From positions 1-64,000 of the forward strand of contig JAABTN010000007.1 in the NCBI GenBank assembly GCA_011389895.1: 64,000 nucleotides of DNA, in the 5' to 3' direction. The first letter of the stretch is position 1, and every line of letters starts with the position of its first letter. The notes beneath the pieces are model-generated. The model made no database searches and was not told the origin of the DNA. It saw only the letters and a program-made list of their open reading frames with translations. The stretch is from Maritimibacter sp. GTDB taxonomy: Bacteria > Pseudomonadota > Alphaproteobacteria > Rhodobacterales > Rhodobacteraceae. Shown here piece after piece: positions 52,053 to 60,457 of this stretch. The position numbers were made by a program, and so were the translations under genes.

Positions 52053-52997
52053 TCAGGCCCCCCAGAAGAAGCGGATGACATGGAAGAACACCGGGGCCGC
52101 GAACACCACGCCGTCAAGACGATCGGTAAACCCGCCATGCCCGGCGATCAGGTGGCCCCAGTCTCGCACGCCCTTGTCCCGCTTGATCGCCGACATCACG
52201 AGGCTGCCCATGAACCCCATGAGGGTCACCAACCCCGCCAAAAGCGCGGTTTGCCACAGCGCAAAGGGGGTGAGCCACCCCAGCAGAACGCCGACCGCGA
52301 CACCCGATGCGACACAGGCTGCCGCGCCCTCCCATGTCTTTGAGCGTGACAGGCTCGCCACCACCGGATGATGGCCAAAGAGCCGCGACCAGACGTATTG
52401 AAGCACATCGGCGCTCTGGATCACGATCACCAGCCAGGCGATCAGAAGGATCTGGCGCCCCTCAACCCCCGGAATGTCCAGCGACAGGAGCGCAGGCACA
52501 TGGGAAGCCGCAAAGACCGTGACCATCAACGCCCATTGGGTTTCCGCCACGCGCCGCAAGAACCCTTCGGCCTCCCCCCGCAGGACCGAGGCGATGGGAA
52601 GGAAAAGATAGGCATAGACCGGGATCAGGATCGAGAACATGCCATACCAATCGATGTAGATCAGCCAGTATTGCAAAGGCAGGATCACGAAGAATGACAG
52701 GAGAAGCGACCAATGGTCGGCCCGTGTCTTAGCCGTCAGGGTCAGAAATTCGCGCAAGGCGGCGAAGGATATAAGCGCAAAGAGCACCACCACGCCGCCC
52801 CGTCCGAAAATGAACGCGATGGCGAGAAGCACGACCATGCCCCACCACGAGGTGACACGCGCCGAATAGCTGTCGATGAAAGATGTCGCGCCCTCGCCCG
52901 TGAACATCTTGCGAAGCCCTTCGCCTAGAACCGTCGCAAGGGTCAGAAACAGGATTACCCCGAGGATGAGTTGGAAGAACTCGGCATGCGCGCTCAT
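52053..52997 (-). CDS. Phosphatidate cytidylyltransferase-like protein
   Basis: The 314-residue membrane protein carries the CDP-diglyceride synthase signature near its C-terminus: SAIKRDKGVRDWGHLIAGHG and then GFTDRLDG, with the KR-D-GHGG-DR-D pattern kept. Eight or so TM helices fit. It is not the housekeeping type linked to the isoprenoid/outer-membrane assembly genes (uppS, dxr) but the variant paired with a PlsC-like acyltransferase, with which it overlaps by four bases. Together they could make or remodel a phospholipid precursor. Confidence 0.88.
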   Translation of the reverse strand: MSAHAEFFQLILGVILFLTLATVLGEGLRKMFTGEGATSFIDSYSARVTSWWGMVVLLAIAFIFGRGGVVVLFALISFAALREFLTLTAKTRADHWSLLLSFFVILPLQYWLIYIDWYGMFSILIPVYAYLFLPIASVLRGEAEGFLRRVAETQWALMVTVFAASHVPALLSLDIPGVEGRQILLIAWLVIVIQSADVLQYVWSRLFGHHPVVASLSRSKTWEGAAACVASGVAVGVLLGWLTPFALWQTALLAGLVTLMGFMGSLVMSAIKRDKGVRDWGHLIAGHGGFTDRLDGVVFAAPVFFHVIRFFWGA

Positions 52998-53653
52998 ACC
53001 CTGTCCTCCTCGGGTCGCGCGGCGATCAGCGCGTCACGGGCGCGGGCAAGGAAGGCGTCCTTGCTTTCGCCCGGCTCAAGATGGATCGGCGCAGCGAAGG
53101 TGACGGTGCACAAAAGCGGCAAAGGCACGACTTCGCCTTTTGGCAAGATCTCGTTCAGGTTGGCGATCCATGTCGGCACCAGATCAACATCGGGCCGCTG
53201 GCGGGCCACGTGAAAAAGACCCGTCTTGAAGGGCAGAACCGAGTCCGGCCCCATGTTTCGCCCACCCTCGGGGAACAGGATCAGGCTTGCTCCCTCATCC
53301 AGCGCGCCAACCATTTTCTCAACCGGGTCTTCATCCCGCGTCTCGGGGTTGCGGTCGATCAGAACGGCGCGGAACACGTCGCGACCGGCAAAGGCCCGCA
53401 GCGGTGACTTGAGCCAATAATCCGCCGCCGCCACCGGTCGGGTCCGCGCGCGCAGATTGGGGGGCAGGACAGCCCAGGCCAGCACGAAGTCACCGTTCGA
53501 GGTGTGGTTGGCGAAATAGATGCGCTTGCGCGGCACCGGGTCGATGCCCGCCCAGATCGGGCGCGGCGCTGTGATGAGCCGGGCGAACAGCACGATGGCA
53601 TGGCCGGTGACGACCGCCGCGAACCGAAGGACAAGGCGCTTCAGCCTGCCCAT
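52994..53653 (-). CDS. Lysophospholipid acyltransferase (PlsC-like)
   Basis: The 219-residue protein has the acyltransferase box NHTSNGD (H-x4-D, about 49-55) and FPEGGRN (about 126-132), the two catalytic and substrate motifs of PlsC. An N-terminal hydrophobic stretch (about 7-27) anchors it. Its stop overlaps the start of the cytidylyltransferase gene (ATGA), so phosphatidate made here may pass straight to that enzyme. The upstream carbonic anhydrase gene ends one base away. Confidence 0.9.
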   Translation of the reverse strand: MGRLKRLVLRFAAVVTGHAIVLFARLITAPRPIWAGIDPVPRKRIYFANHTSNGDFVLAWAVLPPNLRARTRPVAAADYWLKSPLRAFAGRDVFRAVLIDRNPETRDEDPVEKMVGALDEGASLILFPEGGRNMGPDSVLPFKTGLFHVARQRPDVDLVPTWIANLNEILPKGEVVPLPLLCTVTFAAPIHLEPGESKDAFLARARDALIAARPEEDRV

Positions 53654-53654
53654 C

Positions 53655-54305
53655 TCAGACGGATTCGAACCCGTCGCGTTCCGGCTCGTAGTATTTCAAC
53701 ACCCCGTCCCCGATGTCGTGCCAAAGCCCGTGGATAGACAGCTCGCCCGTTTCGACCGCCTCTTTCACGAAGGGGAATGTCATCAGGTTTTCAAGCGACA
53801 CTTTCACCGCCTCTTTTTCCAGATGCGCGACACAGTCCGCCCCGGAATGGTGATCCTTCACCCGGTCATAGCCCGGCTTGAGGATATCCATCCAGCGCCC
53901 CACGAAGCTTGTCGATTTTTCCAGCTCGGGCGCGGCACCGGTGGCCATGTCGTAAAACCCTTTGACCCCGCCGCAGGAGCTGTGCCCGAGCACGATCACA
54001 TGCGCCACCTTGAGCGCGGTGACGGCAAATTCCACTGCGGCGGACGTGCCATGCTGGTTCCCGTCCGGCTGATAGGGCGGCACGAGATTGGCGATATTGC
54101 GGTGAATGAAAAACTCGCCCTGGTCCGCGCCGAAGATCGAGGTGACGTGCACCCGGGAATCGCAGCAGGAAATGACCATGGCGCGCGGATGCTGTCCCTC
54201 GGACGCCAACCGTCGATACCAGGCCTTGTTTTCCTCGTAACTCGTGGCCTTCCAGCCCTTGTAGCGTTGGACGAGGTATTTCGGAAGCGCACGCGCCTTG
54301 TCCAT
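53655..54305 (-). CDS. Beta-class carbonic anhydrase
   Basis: The 216-residue zinc enzyme interconverts CO2 and bicarbonate. Zinc ligands are Cys47 in the CxDxR motif (SCCDSR), His108 and Cys111 (GHSSCGG); Asp49 and Arg51 form the usual dyad. Length matches E. coli Can (220). The ATG has AGGAGACGAC upstream. It is cotranscribed with the acyltransferase pair, which may reflect demand for bicarbonate in fatty-acid synthesis. Confidence 0.94.
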   Translation of the reverse strand: MDKARALPKYLVQRYKGWKATSYEENKAWYRRLASEGQHPRAMVISCCDSRVHVTSIFGADQGEFFIHRNIANLVPPYQPDGNQHGTSAAVEFAVTALKVAHVIVLGHSSCGGVKGFYDMATGAAPELEKSTSFVGRWMDILKPGYDRVKDHHSGADCVAHLEKEAVKVSLENLMTFPFVKEAVETGELSIHGLWHDIGDGVLKYYEPERDGFESV

Positions 54306-54449
54306 GCTGTCGTCTCCTGATCAAGCGTTTGAGGTGTTTAGGCCGGTTTTGATGGAAATTCGAGGTTTTTCAACGTGGCGCGGAAACCTTTTCTTGGCTG
54401 TCTTCACGATATGACCGGATTGCTTAGAGGGAAACAGGGGTGTGGACCG

Positions 54450-54827
54450 ATGTCTATTGCACATGTGCAACCTATTGAAACTGTTCAGGTGGACCAAGGC
54501 CAGCTGGAAACACTGTACCGCCAGCTTGGGCCCATCGGGGCGGACAAGGTGGTCAACCATGCGTTGGAGGAACTGGCCGCGCTTTTGGTCCGGTTACCGT
54601 CCGACTATGACGCCGCGCGGATGCGCGATCTGTCCGATGGCGCGCGCGCATTGGCCGCCGTGGCGCAGCAGGTGGGTATGACCAAACTCGCCCGTGTCGC
54701 GCGCGATGTCGCACAGCTTGCGACCACGTCGGACAGCCCCGCGCTTGGCGCGGTCATGGCCCGGCTCGACCGGCTGGGCGACCGGTCGCTGGTCGCGGTC
54801 TGGGATATCTCGGATCAATCCGTGTGA
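54450..54827 (+). CDS. Helical protein resembling a degenerate HPt domain
   Basis: The 125-residue protein is all-helical. The segment LSDGARALAAVAQQVGMTKL (about 68-87) follows the pattern of the phosphotransfer helix of HPt domains (AH-x-LK-G-A-A-x-x-VG-A-x-x-L), but the phospho-accepting His is absent. It might be a pseudo-HPt that binds a response regulator or kinase without phosphotransfer. The start at 54450 is chosen because sequence upstream is not conserved-looking; ATGs at 54411 and further up are in frame. The divergent neighbour is carbonic anhydrase; an aminopeptidase gene follows after 67 bases. Confidence 0.72.
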   Translation: MSIAHVQPIETVQVDQGQLETLYRQLGPIGADKVVNHALEELAALLVRLPSDYDAARMRDLSDGARALAAVAQQVGMTKLARVARDVAQLATTSDSPALGAVMARLDRLGDRSLVAVWDISDQSV

Positions 54828-54894
54828 CAGCTGTCTGGTTGCAGGTGCCGCTCAACGCGCTACTCTGTCGCGACCCTGACGCGACGGAGCCCGC

Positions 54895-56280
54895 ATGACC
54901 CTGACTTTCGCCCCCGATACCGACGACGCTATTTTGCTGCACGTGGTCCCGGTGGACGGGCTGGATACCTTCCGCGCCGGGTTGACCGATGTCGAGATCG
55001 CTTGGCTTGATACACAGGGCTTCAAGGGCAAGCTGGGCCAAAGTGTCACCTTCCCCTCGCCCACCGGTGGGCTTTCCAAAGCCGCCGTCGGGCTTGGTGA
55101 TGCCAAGGCGCGGGCGCGCAAACGGTTCGGCACCGCGGGGGTGCGTGCCACCCTGCCCGCGGGCACCTACCGGCTCGCCACCGATCTGTCCGGCCCCGCG
55201 CTGGACGAAGTGGCGCTGGGGTGGCTGCTCGCAGGCTACCGGTTTGATCGCTATGCCAAGAACCCCGGCCCCAAGGCCCGGCTCATCGCGCCCGAGGGCC
55301 TCGACGCCGCCCGGATCGAAGCCATGGCGGCGGGCGAGGCCTTGACCCGCGACCTGATCAACACCCCGGCCAACGATCTTGGACCGGACGAATTGGAAGC
55401 CGCCGCGCGGGCCCTTGCCGACACCTTCGATGCCGGGATCAGTGTCATCAAAGGCACCGCGCTGCTTGACGAAAACCTGCCCCTGATCCACGCGGTCGGC
55501 CGCGCCTCACCCCGCGCACCGCGCCTGATCGACCTGCGCTGGGGCACCGAGGGACCAAGGCTGACGCTGGTCGGCAAGGGGGTCTGTTTCGATACCGGGG
55601 GTCTGAACCTCAAGCCCGCGTCCACGATGGGGCTGATGAAAAAGGACATGGGCGGGGCCGCGACCGTGCTCGGTCTTGCCCAGATGATCATGGCGACGGG
55701 GATCAAGCTGCAGCTTCGCGTTCTGATCCCAGCGGTCGAGAATGCCGTGGACGGCGGGGCCATTCGCCCCGGTGACGTTCTGCCCAGCCGAAAGGGTCTT
55801 ACGGTCGAGATTAACAACACCGACGCCGAGGGGCGGCTGGTGCTGGCCGATGCGTTGGCGGTTGCCGACGACGAGACACCGGACTTGATCGTCTCCATGG
55901 CCACGCTCACCGGTGCGGCGCGCGTTGCGGTCGGCCCCGATCTCGCCCCGTTCTACGCGACCCTCGACACCGATGCCGCAGCGCTCAAGACCTCCGCCGC
56001 GCGCACCGCCGACCCGGTGTGGGAGATGCCGTTCTGGCCCGCCTATGAACCCAAGATCGAGCCGGGGATTGCTGATCTCGACAACGCGCCGGCAGGGGGC
56101 TTTGCCGGGTCGATCACCGCGGCTCTCTTTCTGAAACGTTTTGTCACCGAGACCGAGCGTTACCTGCATTTCGACATCTTCGGCTGGCAGCCCACCTCGG
56201 CCCCGGCGCGGCCCAAGGGCGGGGTCGGCCAAGGGGCGCGTGCGCTTTTGGAAGCACTTCCCGCGTTGTTGAAGTTGTGA
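54895..56280 (+). CDS. Leucyl aminopeptidase family protein (M17)
   Basis: The 461-residue enzyme removes N-terminal residues from peptides using two metal ions. Motifs: LVGKGVCFDTGGLNLKP (metal Asp and catalytic Lys), KKDMGGAAT and the family signature NNTDAEGRLVLADAL. It is shorter than E. coli PepA (503) and closer to PepB-like members. The ATG has GGAG 5 bases upstream. The stop overlaps the GTG of the NlpC/P60 gene, so the two peptidase-type proteins are coupled. Confidence 0.93.
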   Translation: MTLTFAPDTDDAILLHVVPVDGLDTFRAGLTDVEIAWLDTQGFKGKLGQSVTFPSPTGGLSKAAVGLGDAKARARKRFGTAGVRATLPAGTYRLATDLSGPALDEVALGWLLAGYRFDRYAKNPGPKARLIAPEGLDAARIEAMAAGEALTRDLINTPANDLGPDELEAAARALADTFDAGISVIKGTALLDENLPLIHAVGRASPRAPRLIDLRWGTEGPRLTLVGKGVCFDTGGLNLKPASTMGLMKKDMGGAATVLGLAQMIMATGIKLQLRVLIPAVENAVDGGAIRPGDVLPSRKGLTVEINNTDAEGRLVLADALAVADDETPDLIVSMATLTGAARVAVGPDLAPFYATLDTDAAALKTSAARTADPVWEMPFWPAYEPKIEPGIADLDNAPAGGFAGSITAALFLKRFVTETERYLHFDIFGWQPTSAPARPKGGVGQGARALLEALPALLKL

Positions 56281-57140
56281 CAGACCGGCGGCTTTTACGC
56301 AGCAATGGCCGCGTCGCCCATGTCAGCCTTGAAGGGCAGGTGGCGACCGAGCGGTTCAGCGAAGGCACCGCCTGTCAGGTGGGTGTGCAATCGGTCGCGA
56401 TCCTGCGCACCCCCGATGGTCCCCGCGACCGCGAGTTGATCACGGGCGAGGGGTTCACGGTGCTGGACCGATCCGGGCGTTTTTCGTTCGGATTTTCCGA
56501 GAAGGATGGATATGTCGGCTGGGTCTTGTCCACCTGCCTCGTGCCGCGCCAAAAGGTGACCCACCGCGTCATCGCCCCGCGCAGTTTTTACAAGGCGACG
56601 CCGGACATAAAGGCGTGGGAACCGGTCTTCCCCCTGTCCTTGGGCGCGCGCGTCCAAGTGGTGGGGGAGGACGGCAGATGGACCCAGATCGTGATGCAAC
56701 AGCCGGGCCGCGACGACGCGCTGTCGGCTTTCGTCATGCCCAGCGCCCACCTTGCCCCGATTGACACGCTGGCCAGCGACCCGGTTGACGAGGCGATGAA
56801 ATATCTCGGCACGCCCTACCTTTGGGGCGGCAATTCGAGCTTTGGGATTGATTGCTCCGGGCTGGTGCAGGCCGCCTATCTCGCCTGTGGCATCCCCGTC
56901 GGGCCCGACAGCGATCTACAGGCGAAGGATGGCGTGGCTTCGGACGGGCGGGCGCGGGGGGATCTGTTGTTCTGGGCAGGCCACGTGGCCATCGTGGCCG
57001 ATGACACCCGGCTGTTGCATGCCAACACGCACCACATGGCCGTGGCCTTTGAAGACATCGAGGCGGCGATTGCCCGGATCGAGGCGCAGGGGGATGGGCC
57101 GGTAACGGCCCGGCGCCGGATCAGTCCACCGCGCGAATAA
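56277..57140 (+). CDS. NlpC/P60 family cell-wall hydrolase (C40)
   Basis: The 287-residue protein has two SH3-like segments (about 10-150) and a C-terminal NlpC/P60 domain with catalytic Cys193 (GIDCSGLVQAAY), His236 (GHVAIV) and His248 (LLHANTHH). The family cuts D-Glu to diaminopimelate bonds in peptidoglycan fragments. There is no signal peptide, so it probably acts on recycled muropeptides in the cytoplasm, which fits the coupled aminopeptidase. The start is a GTG overlapping the previous stop. Its end overlaps the convergent DUF2794 gene by 20 bases. Confidence 0.9.
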   Translation: MTDRRLLRSNGRVAHVSLEGQVATERFSEGTACQVGVQSVAILRTPDGPRDRELITGEGFTVLDRSGRFSFGFSEKDGYVGWVLSTCLVPRQKVTHRVIAPRSFYKATPDIKAWEPVFPLSLGARVQVVGEDGRWTQIVMQQPGRDDALSAFVMPSAHLAPIDTLASDPVDEAMKYLGTPYLWGGNSSFGIDCSGLVQAAYLACGIPVGPDSDLQAKDGVASDGRARGDLLFWAGHVAIVADDTRLLHANTHHMAVAFEDIEAAIARIEAQGDGPVTARRRISPPRE

Positions 57141-57456
57141 GCTTTCGGTCCAACACACGAAGCACCGTCTTCAAATCGCTGCCCCGTTTCAGGATCTGAC
57201 CGTCCATTGCGATCACGGCGTATTGCCCCTGCTTGTTGCGCAGTTTCGGACGCTTCTCGATGTTATAGATCGGTTGTTCGGCGGCCCGCCGGAAGACCGA
57301 GAAAACGGCCACGTCCTTCAGAAACGACATCCCGTAATCGCGCCATTCGCCCGCCGCGACCATGCGCCCGTAAAGCCCAAGGATGATGGCAAGCTCGCGG
57401 CGGTCATAAGCGACCATGTCATCGCGATGGTGCGGCAAGGGCGTGGGCGCGTTCAT
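57121..57456 (-). CDS. DUF2794 family protein
   Basis: The 111-residue cytoplasmic protein contains YDRRELAIILGLYGRMVAAG and EWRDYGMSFLKDVAVFSVFR, the conserved core of DUF2794, an alphaproteobacterial family of unknown function. The ATG at 57456 fits family length; an in-frame GTG 18 codons upstream with GGGAGG near it cannot be ruled out. Its last 20 bases overlap the convergent C40 hydrolase gene. Confidence 0.88.
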   Translation of the reverse strand: MNAPTPLPHHRDDMVAYDRRELAIILGLYGRMVAAGEWRDYGMSFLKDVAVFSVFRRAAEQPIYNIEKRPKLRNKQGQYAVIAMDGQILKRGSDLKTVLRVLDRKLIRAVD

Positions 57457-57589
57457 GAGATCAAATTGGGGATAAATCCCCGGCAAATCAACCTCCCGAA
57501 CGCGCGCCACATTCGGAACGCAAAATGACCCGGCCTAAAACACCGATCGCCCAAAAACGCGCCGCGATTGATCGCTATCCATGATGACA

Positions 57590-57680
57590 GAAGCGAAAGC
57601 TTCCCCGGTGCCGCACTTAACAGCCCCCACCCAGTTCGTGGCACCGGGATCCAAAACCCCACCCGTCGCGGTGGGGTTTT
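57590..57680. other. Stacked hairpins ending in a terminator between mbfA and the DUF2794 gene
   Basis: Three perfect stems follow each other: GAAGC-GAAA-GCTTC (57590-57603), CCCGGTGCC/GGCACCGGG with a 27-base loop (57604-57648), and AAAACCCCACC-N6-GGTGGGGTTTT (57653-57680). The last is a bidirectional terminator that would end mbfA transcription 33 bases after its stop. The first two could be a leader of the DUF2794 gene (minus strand) or a small RNA ending at the terminator (plus strand). No tRNA fold fits. Confidence 0.6.
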
Positions 57681-57713
57681 GCATGTCCGGGCGACAGGCA
57701 GGCGAGGCGCGCG

Positions 57714-58694
57714 TCACCCGCCGCCGATCAGAACCCCGGCAGCAAAGACAAGCGCGCCACCCAGAACCACCTGGAACGTCGCGCGCAGGAACGGGGTTTC
57801 CATGAACTTGTTCTGGATCCACACGATCGCCCAAAGCTCGATGAACACCACGATGATGGCGACGGTCGTCGCGGTCCAGAAATCCGGGATCAGGTAGGGA
57901 AGCGCATGGCCCAGACCGCCCACCGTGGTCATCACGCCCGAGGCGATGCCCCGCTTCAACGGGCTGCCCCGCCCCGACAATTCGCCGTCATCCGACGCGG
58001 CCTCGGTGAACCCCATAGAAATCCCCGCGCCGATGGCGGCGGCCAGCCCGACGATGAAGGTGGTATGGGTGTTCTGGGTCGCAAAGGCGGTGGCAAAGAT
58101 CGGGGCCAGCGTGGAGACCGACCCATCCATCAGACCGGCCAGACCGGGTTGCACCCAAGTCAGGATCAGGCGGCGCCTCGCGGTCTCGTCCTCGTCGACG
58201 CGCGCCACACCGCCAAGGTGTTCGGCCTCAAGCGTTCCGGCGGCCTCGCCATGCCCGGCCTCCGCAGCCGCGAGATCCCCCAGCAATTTGCGCGTGCCCG
58301 CATCTGTGCTTCGGTCTGCTGCCTTGCGATAGAAATCCTCGGCCTGACGCTCCATCTCGCCCGCCTCGGCGCGCATCCGTTCCAGCCCGAAGTTCTCGAC
58401 GATCCACGCCGGGTTGCGCGAGAAATACCCCGAGACATGGTTGCGCCGGATCGGCGGGATGGCGTCCCCGAAGCGCCGCTTGTGTTCGGCGATAAGCCAT
58501 TGACGATGCTCATCCTCCTCTTCCGCCATGCCATCAAAGACCTTGGCGGAAGCTTCGTAATCGGCGCGCAGGGATTCGGCGTAATAGCGATAGATTCGCG
58601 CGTCTTCCTCTTCATTCGAGATGGCGAGCGCGAGCACTTCTTGCTCGGACAGATCAGAGAAGCGGCGGCGGGGGTGACGAAAACCAAAGGACAT
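57714..58694 (-). CDS. mbfA: Membrane-bound ferritin-like iron exporter
   Basis: The 326-residue protein joins a ferritin-like domain (about 15-165, with Glu/His-rich metal sites in ISNEEEDARIYRYYAE and AEEEDEHRQW) to a VIT1/CCC1-type membrane domain (about 175-326, five TM helices). This is the layout of MbfA, which exports iron and protects against peroxide and iron excess in alphaproteobacteria. An Irr-type palindrome lies just upstream of the start codon, as reported for mbfA genes in related bacteria. Confidence 0.93.
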   Translation of the reverse strand: MSFGFRHPRRRFSDLSEQEVLALAISNEEEDARIYRYYAESLRADYEASAKVFDGMAEEEDEHRQWLIAEHKRRFGDAIPPIRRNHVSGYFSRNPAWIVENFGLERMRAEAGEMERQAEDFYRKAADRSTDAGTRKLLGDLAAAEAGHGEAAGTLEAEHLGGVARVDEDETARRRLILTWVQPGLAGLMDGSVSTLAPIFATAFATQNTHTTFIVGLAAAIGAGISMGFTEAASDDGELSGRGSPLKRGIASGVMTTVGGLGHALPYLIPDFWTATTVAIIVVFIELWAIVWIQNKFMETPFLRATFQVVLGGALVFAAGVLIGGG

Positions 58695-58706
58695 GGCGGC
58701 CTACAG

Positions 58707-58723
58707 ATTGGAATAATTCTAAT
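58707..58723 (-). promoter_or_regulatory. Irr box (iron control element) of mbfA
   Basis: On the minus strand ATTAGAATTATTCCAAT is a near-perfect palindrome, 12 bases upstream of the start codon. It matches the Irr-box form TTTAGAA-N3-TTCTAAA at most positions. Irr should repress mbfA under low iron; this position would block transcription or early elongation. Confidence 0.7.
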
Positions 58724-58771
58724 CTTTATCTACCGCAAAACATTGCCCCATGGCAATGCGTCATCTCGCCA

Positions 58772-59470
58772 TCAGTCGACCCGGCGGATCACGATATGAT
58801 TGCCTTCGCGCTTCGTCTCGAAACGCCGGGTATCGCGGATCAGATCGGACAGCTTTGCACGCCCATAGGTCCGGGTGTCGAAGTCACGGTTGTCGGCCTG
58901 TATCGCCTGCCCGATCACCCCGAGCTGAAACCATTCGCCATCCTGGTCGATCTTCTCCATCGCTTTGAAGATCAGGGGAAGCGCATCTTTCACATCGCGC
59001 TTGCCCGTCTTCTTCTCGGCCTTTTCCGGCTCTTCGACGATGTTCTCGATCATCACGAAGCGCGAGCAGACATTGCGCAGGCTTTCGGGCGTCTTGCCTT
59101 CGCCGATCCCTATCACGGTCATGCCCTGTTCGCGAATGCGGTTGGCGAGCGAGGTGAAATCGCTGTCCGATGACACCAGCACGAAACCGTCGAACCGGCC
59201 CGTGTGCAAAAGGTCCATCGCGTCGATCACAAGCCCGATGTCCGAGGCATTCTTGCCCTTCGTGTTCGCGCTTTCCTGATGCGCCACGAGACCAAGCTCC
59301 TGCACCTTGCCTTTCCACGGGGCAAGCCGTTGCGAGGACCAGTCACCATAGACGCGGCGCAGGGCCGGTTCGCCATAGGCGGTGATTTCCTTCAGGATCG
59401 CCTCTGCGAACCGGGCGGGAACATTGTCGGCGTCGATGAGGACGGCGAGAAGCGGGGAGTCGTTGGCCAT
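58772..59470 (-). CDS. NYN-domain (LabA/PIN-like) protein
   Basis: The 232-residue protein has a NYN nuclease-like domain (about 6-145): LAVLIDADNVPARF with the first Asp pair, DIGLVIDAMDLL, and VLVSSDSDFTSLANRIREQG with the last Asp cluster. A C-terminal OST-HTH/LOTUS-like domain (about 165-232) follows. Such proteins are thought to cut or bind RNA. AGGGAGA lies 3 bases before the ATG at 59470; a longer frame upstream overlaps the next gene. It starts 8 bases after the DUF3445 gene and is probably in its operon. Confidence 0.88.
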   Translation of the reverse strand: MANDSPLLAVLIDADNVPARFAEAILKEITAYGEPALRRVYGDWSSQRLAPWKGKVQELGLVAHQESANTKGKNASDIGLVIDAMDLLHTGRFDGFVLVSSDSDFTSLANRIREQGMTVIGIGEGKTPESLRNVCSRFVMIENIVEEPEKAEKKTGKRDVKDALPLIFKAMEKIDQDGEWFQLGVIGQAIQADNRDFDTRTYGRAKLSDLIRDTRRFETKREGNHIVIRRVD

Positions 59471-59478
59471 ATGTCTCC

Positions 59479-60201
59479 CTAACCCACCGCCGGGTTGCGC
59501 ACCACCCATGTGTGGATCGAGAAGATCACGGCACCGGTGTCTGGCAAGCGCTTGATCACCTGCCGTTCTTTTCGCAGGAACGGGCGAAAGCCCGACGCTT
59601 CATGGGCCTCAAGCGAATCCGCCTCGAGCCCCGGGTTGTGCAAGGTGGCCGTGTCATAGGGCAGATGGTTCCAGCGCACGATGGGTTGCGCGACCCGGAC
59701 GCCATCAAACAGCCGCTGCACCCGCGTCGCGATCCGGGCGTCATACTCCGGCACCGGCACGTGGATCGCGGTCAAGGGACGGCCCAGTTTCTCGGACAAC
59801 GTCCAGCGCGACGGAAAGCATAGCACACCGGCCCCGAGCCAATGCTCGTGTGCACCTTTCAGCATCACGATGAAATCCTCCTGCGCCATGCGCCCGAGCG
59901 TGGCGAGCGGGTCCGCCCTGTCGATTGGCACCTGCACCCCGTCCGGGCGGGCATAGCTGTCGCCATGCACGCCAAGCGCATCGCAGACCACCGTGAGCAA
60001 TTCATCCACCGCCGCCTGCGCCTCGGGCAACACGGCGATCACCGCATCCCGCTTTTCCCGGATCAGCCTGTCGCGAAGCGCCATTTGTTCGGCAAACCGC
60101 TCATCTCGCCGCAGCCAATCGCCGGGGGCGAGCGGACGGGTGCCCGGAAGCGGATGGGCCGTCCCGTCCAGAGGCAGGACATCATGCAAAATCTCATCCA
60201 T
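59479..60201 (-). CDS. DUF3445 / heme-dependent oxidative N-demethylase family protein
   Basis: The 240-residue protein matches DUF3445, now linked to the heme-containing alpha subunit of dimethylamine-type oxidative N-demethylase. Motifs seen: HWLGAGVLCFPSRWTLSEKLG and AIHVPVPEYDARI, with WNHLPYDTATLHNP near the end. The other subunits (reductase, ferredoxin) are not nearby, so the substrate may differ. It heads a two-gene unit with the NYN protein; the 256-base gap upstream holds no gene. Confidence 0.85.
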   Translation of the reverse strand: MDEILHDVLPLDGTAHPLPGTRPLAPGDWLRRDERFAEQMALRDRLIREKRDAVIAVLPEAQAAVDELLTVVCDALGVHGDSYARPDGVQVPIDRADPLATLGRMAQEDFIVMLKGAHEHWLGAGVLCFPSRWTLSEKLGRPLTAIHVPVPEYDARIATRVQRLFDGVRVAQPIVRWNHLPYDTATLHNPGLEADSLEAHEASGFRPFLRKERQVIKRLPDTGAVIFSIHTWVVRNPAVG

Positions 60202-60457
60202 GGTGAGACGAAAGGCGACAGACCCGGGGAATGCAAGCCCGGAATGGCGTCAAAAATCGGTCACGCGGCGCAGGAAACCCCGGCGCGCGACCCGCGAGGA
60301 TTTCAAGACAAACCCCAAAATACTCAAGACAACAGGCACCAGCGGAGAGCCCGAGGTGATGCGCTTTCGCGCACGCTCGGTCTCGCGAGTGGGGTCTTTC
60401 TTTGTTTTCCAAGCCTCTCCCGAACGCGGCCCTTTGGCGGGCGCTACCCAATTCGCA

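Noticed and set aside
57600-57650. tRNA-like sequence with a TTCG stretch and stems
   Set aside because: No acceptor, D or anticodon arms can be drawn; the stems are simple hairpins before a terminator.
57535-57834. A minus-strand frame of 99 codons spanning the end of mbfA and the hairpins
   Set aside because: It overlaps mbfA in another frame and runs through a perfect terminator; the structure explains the sequence better than coding does.
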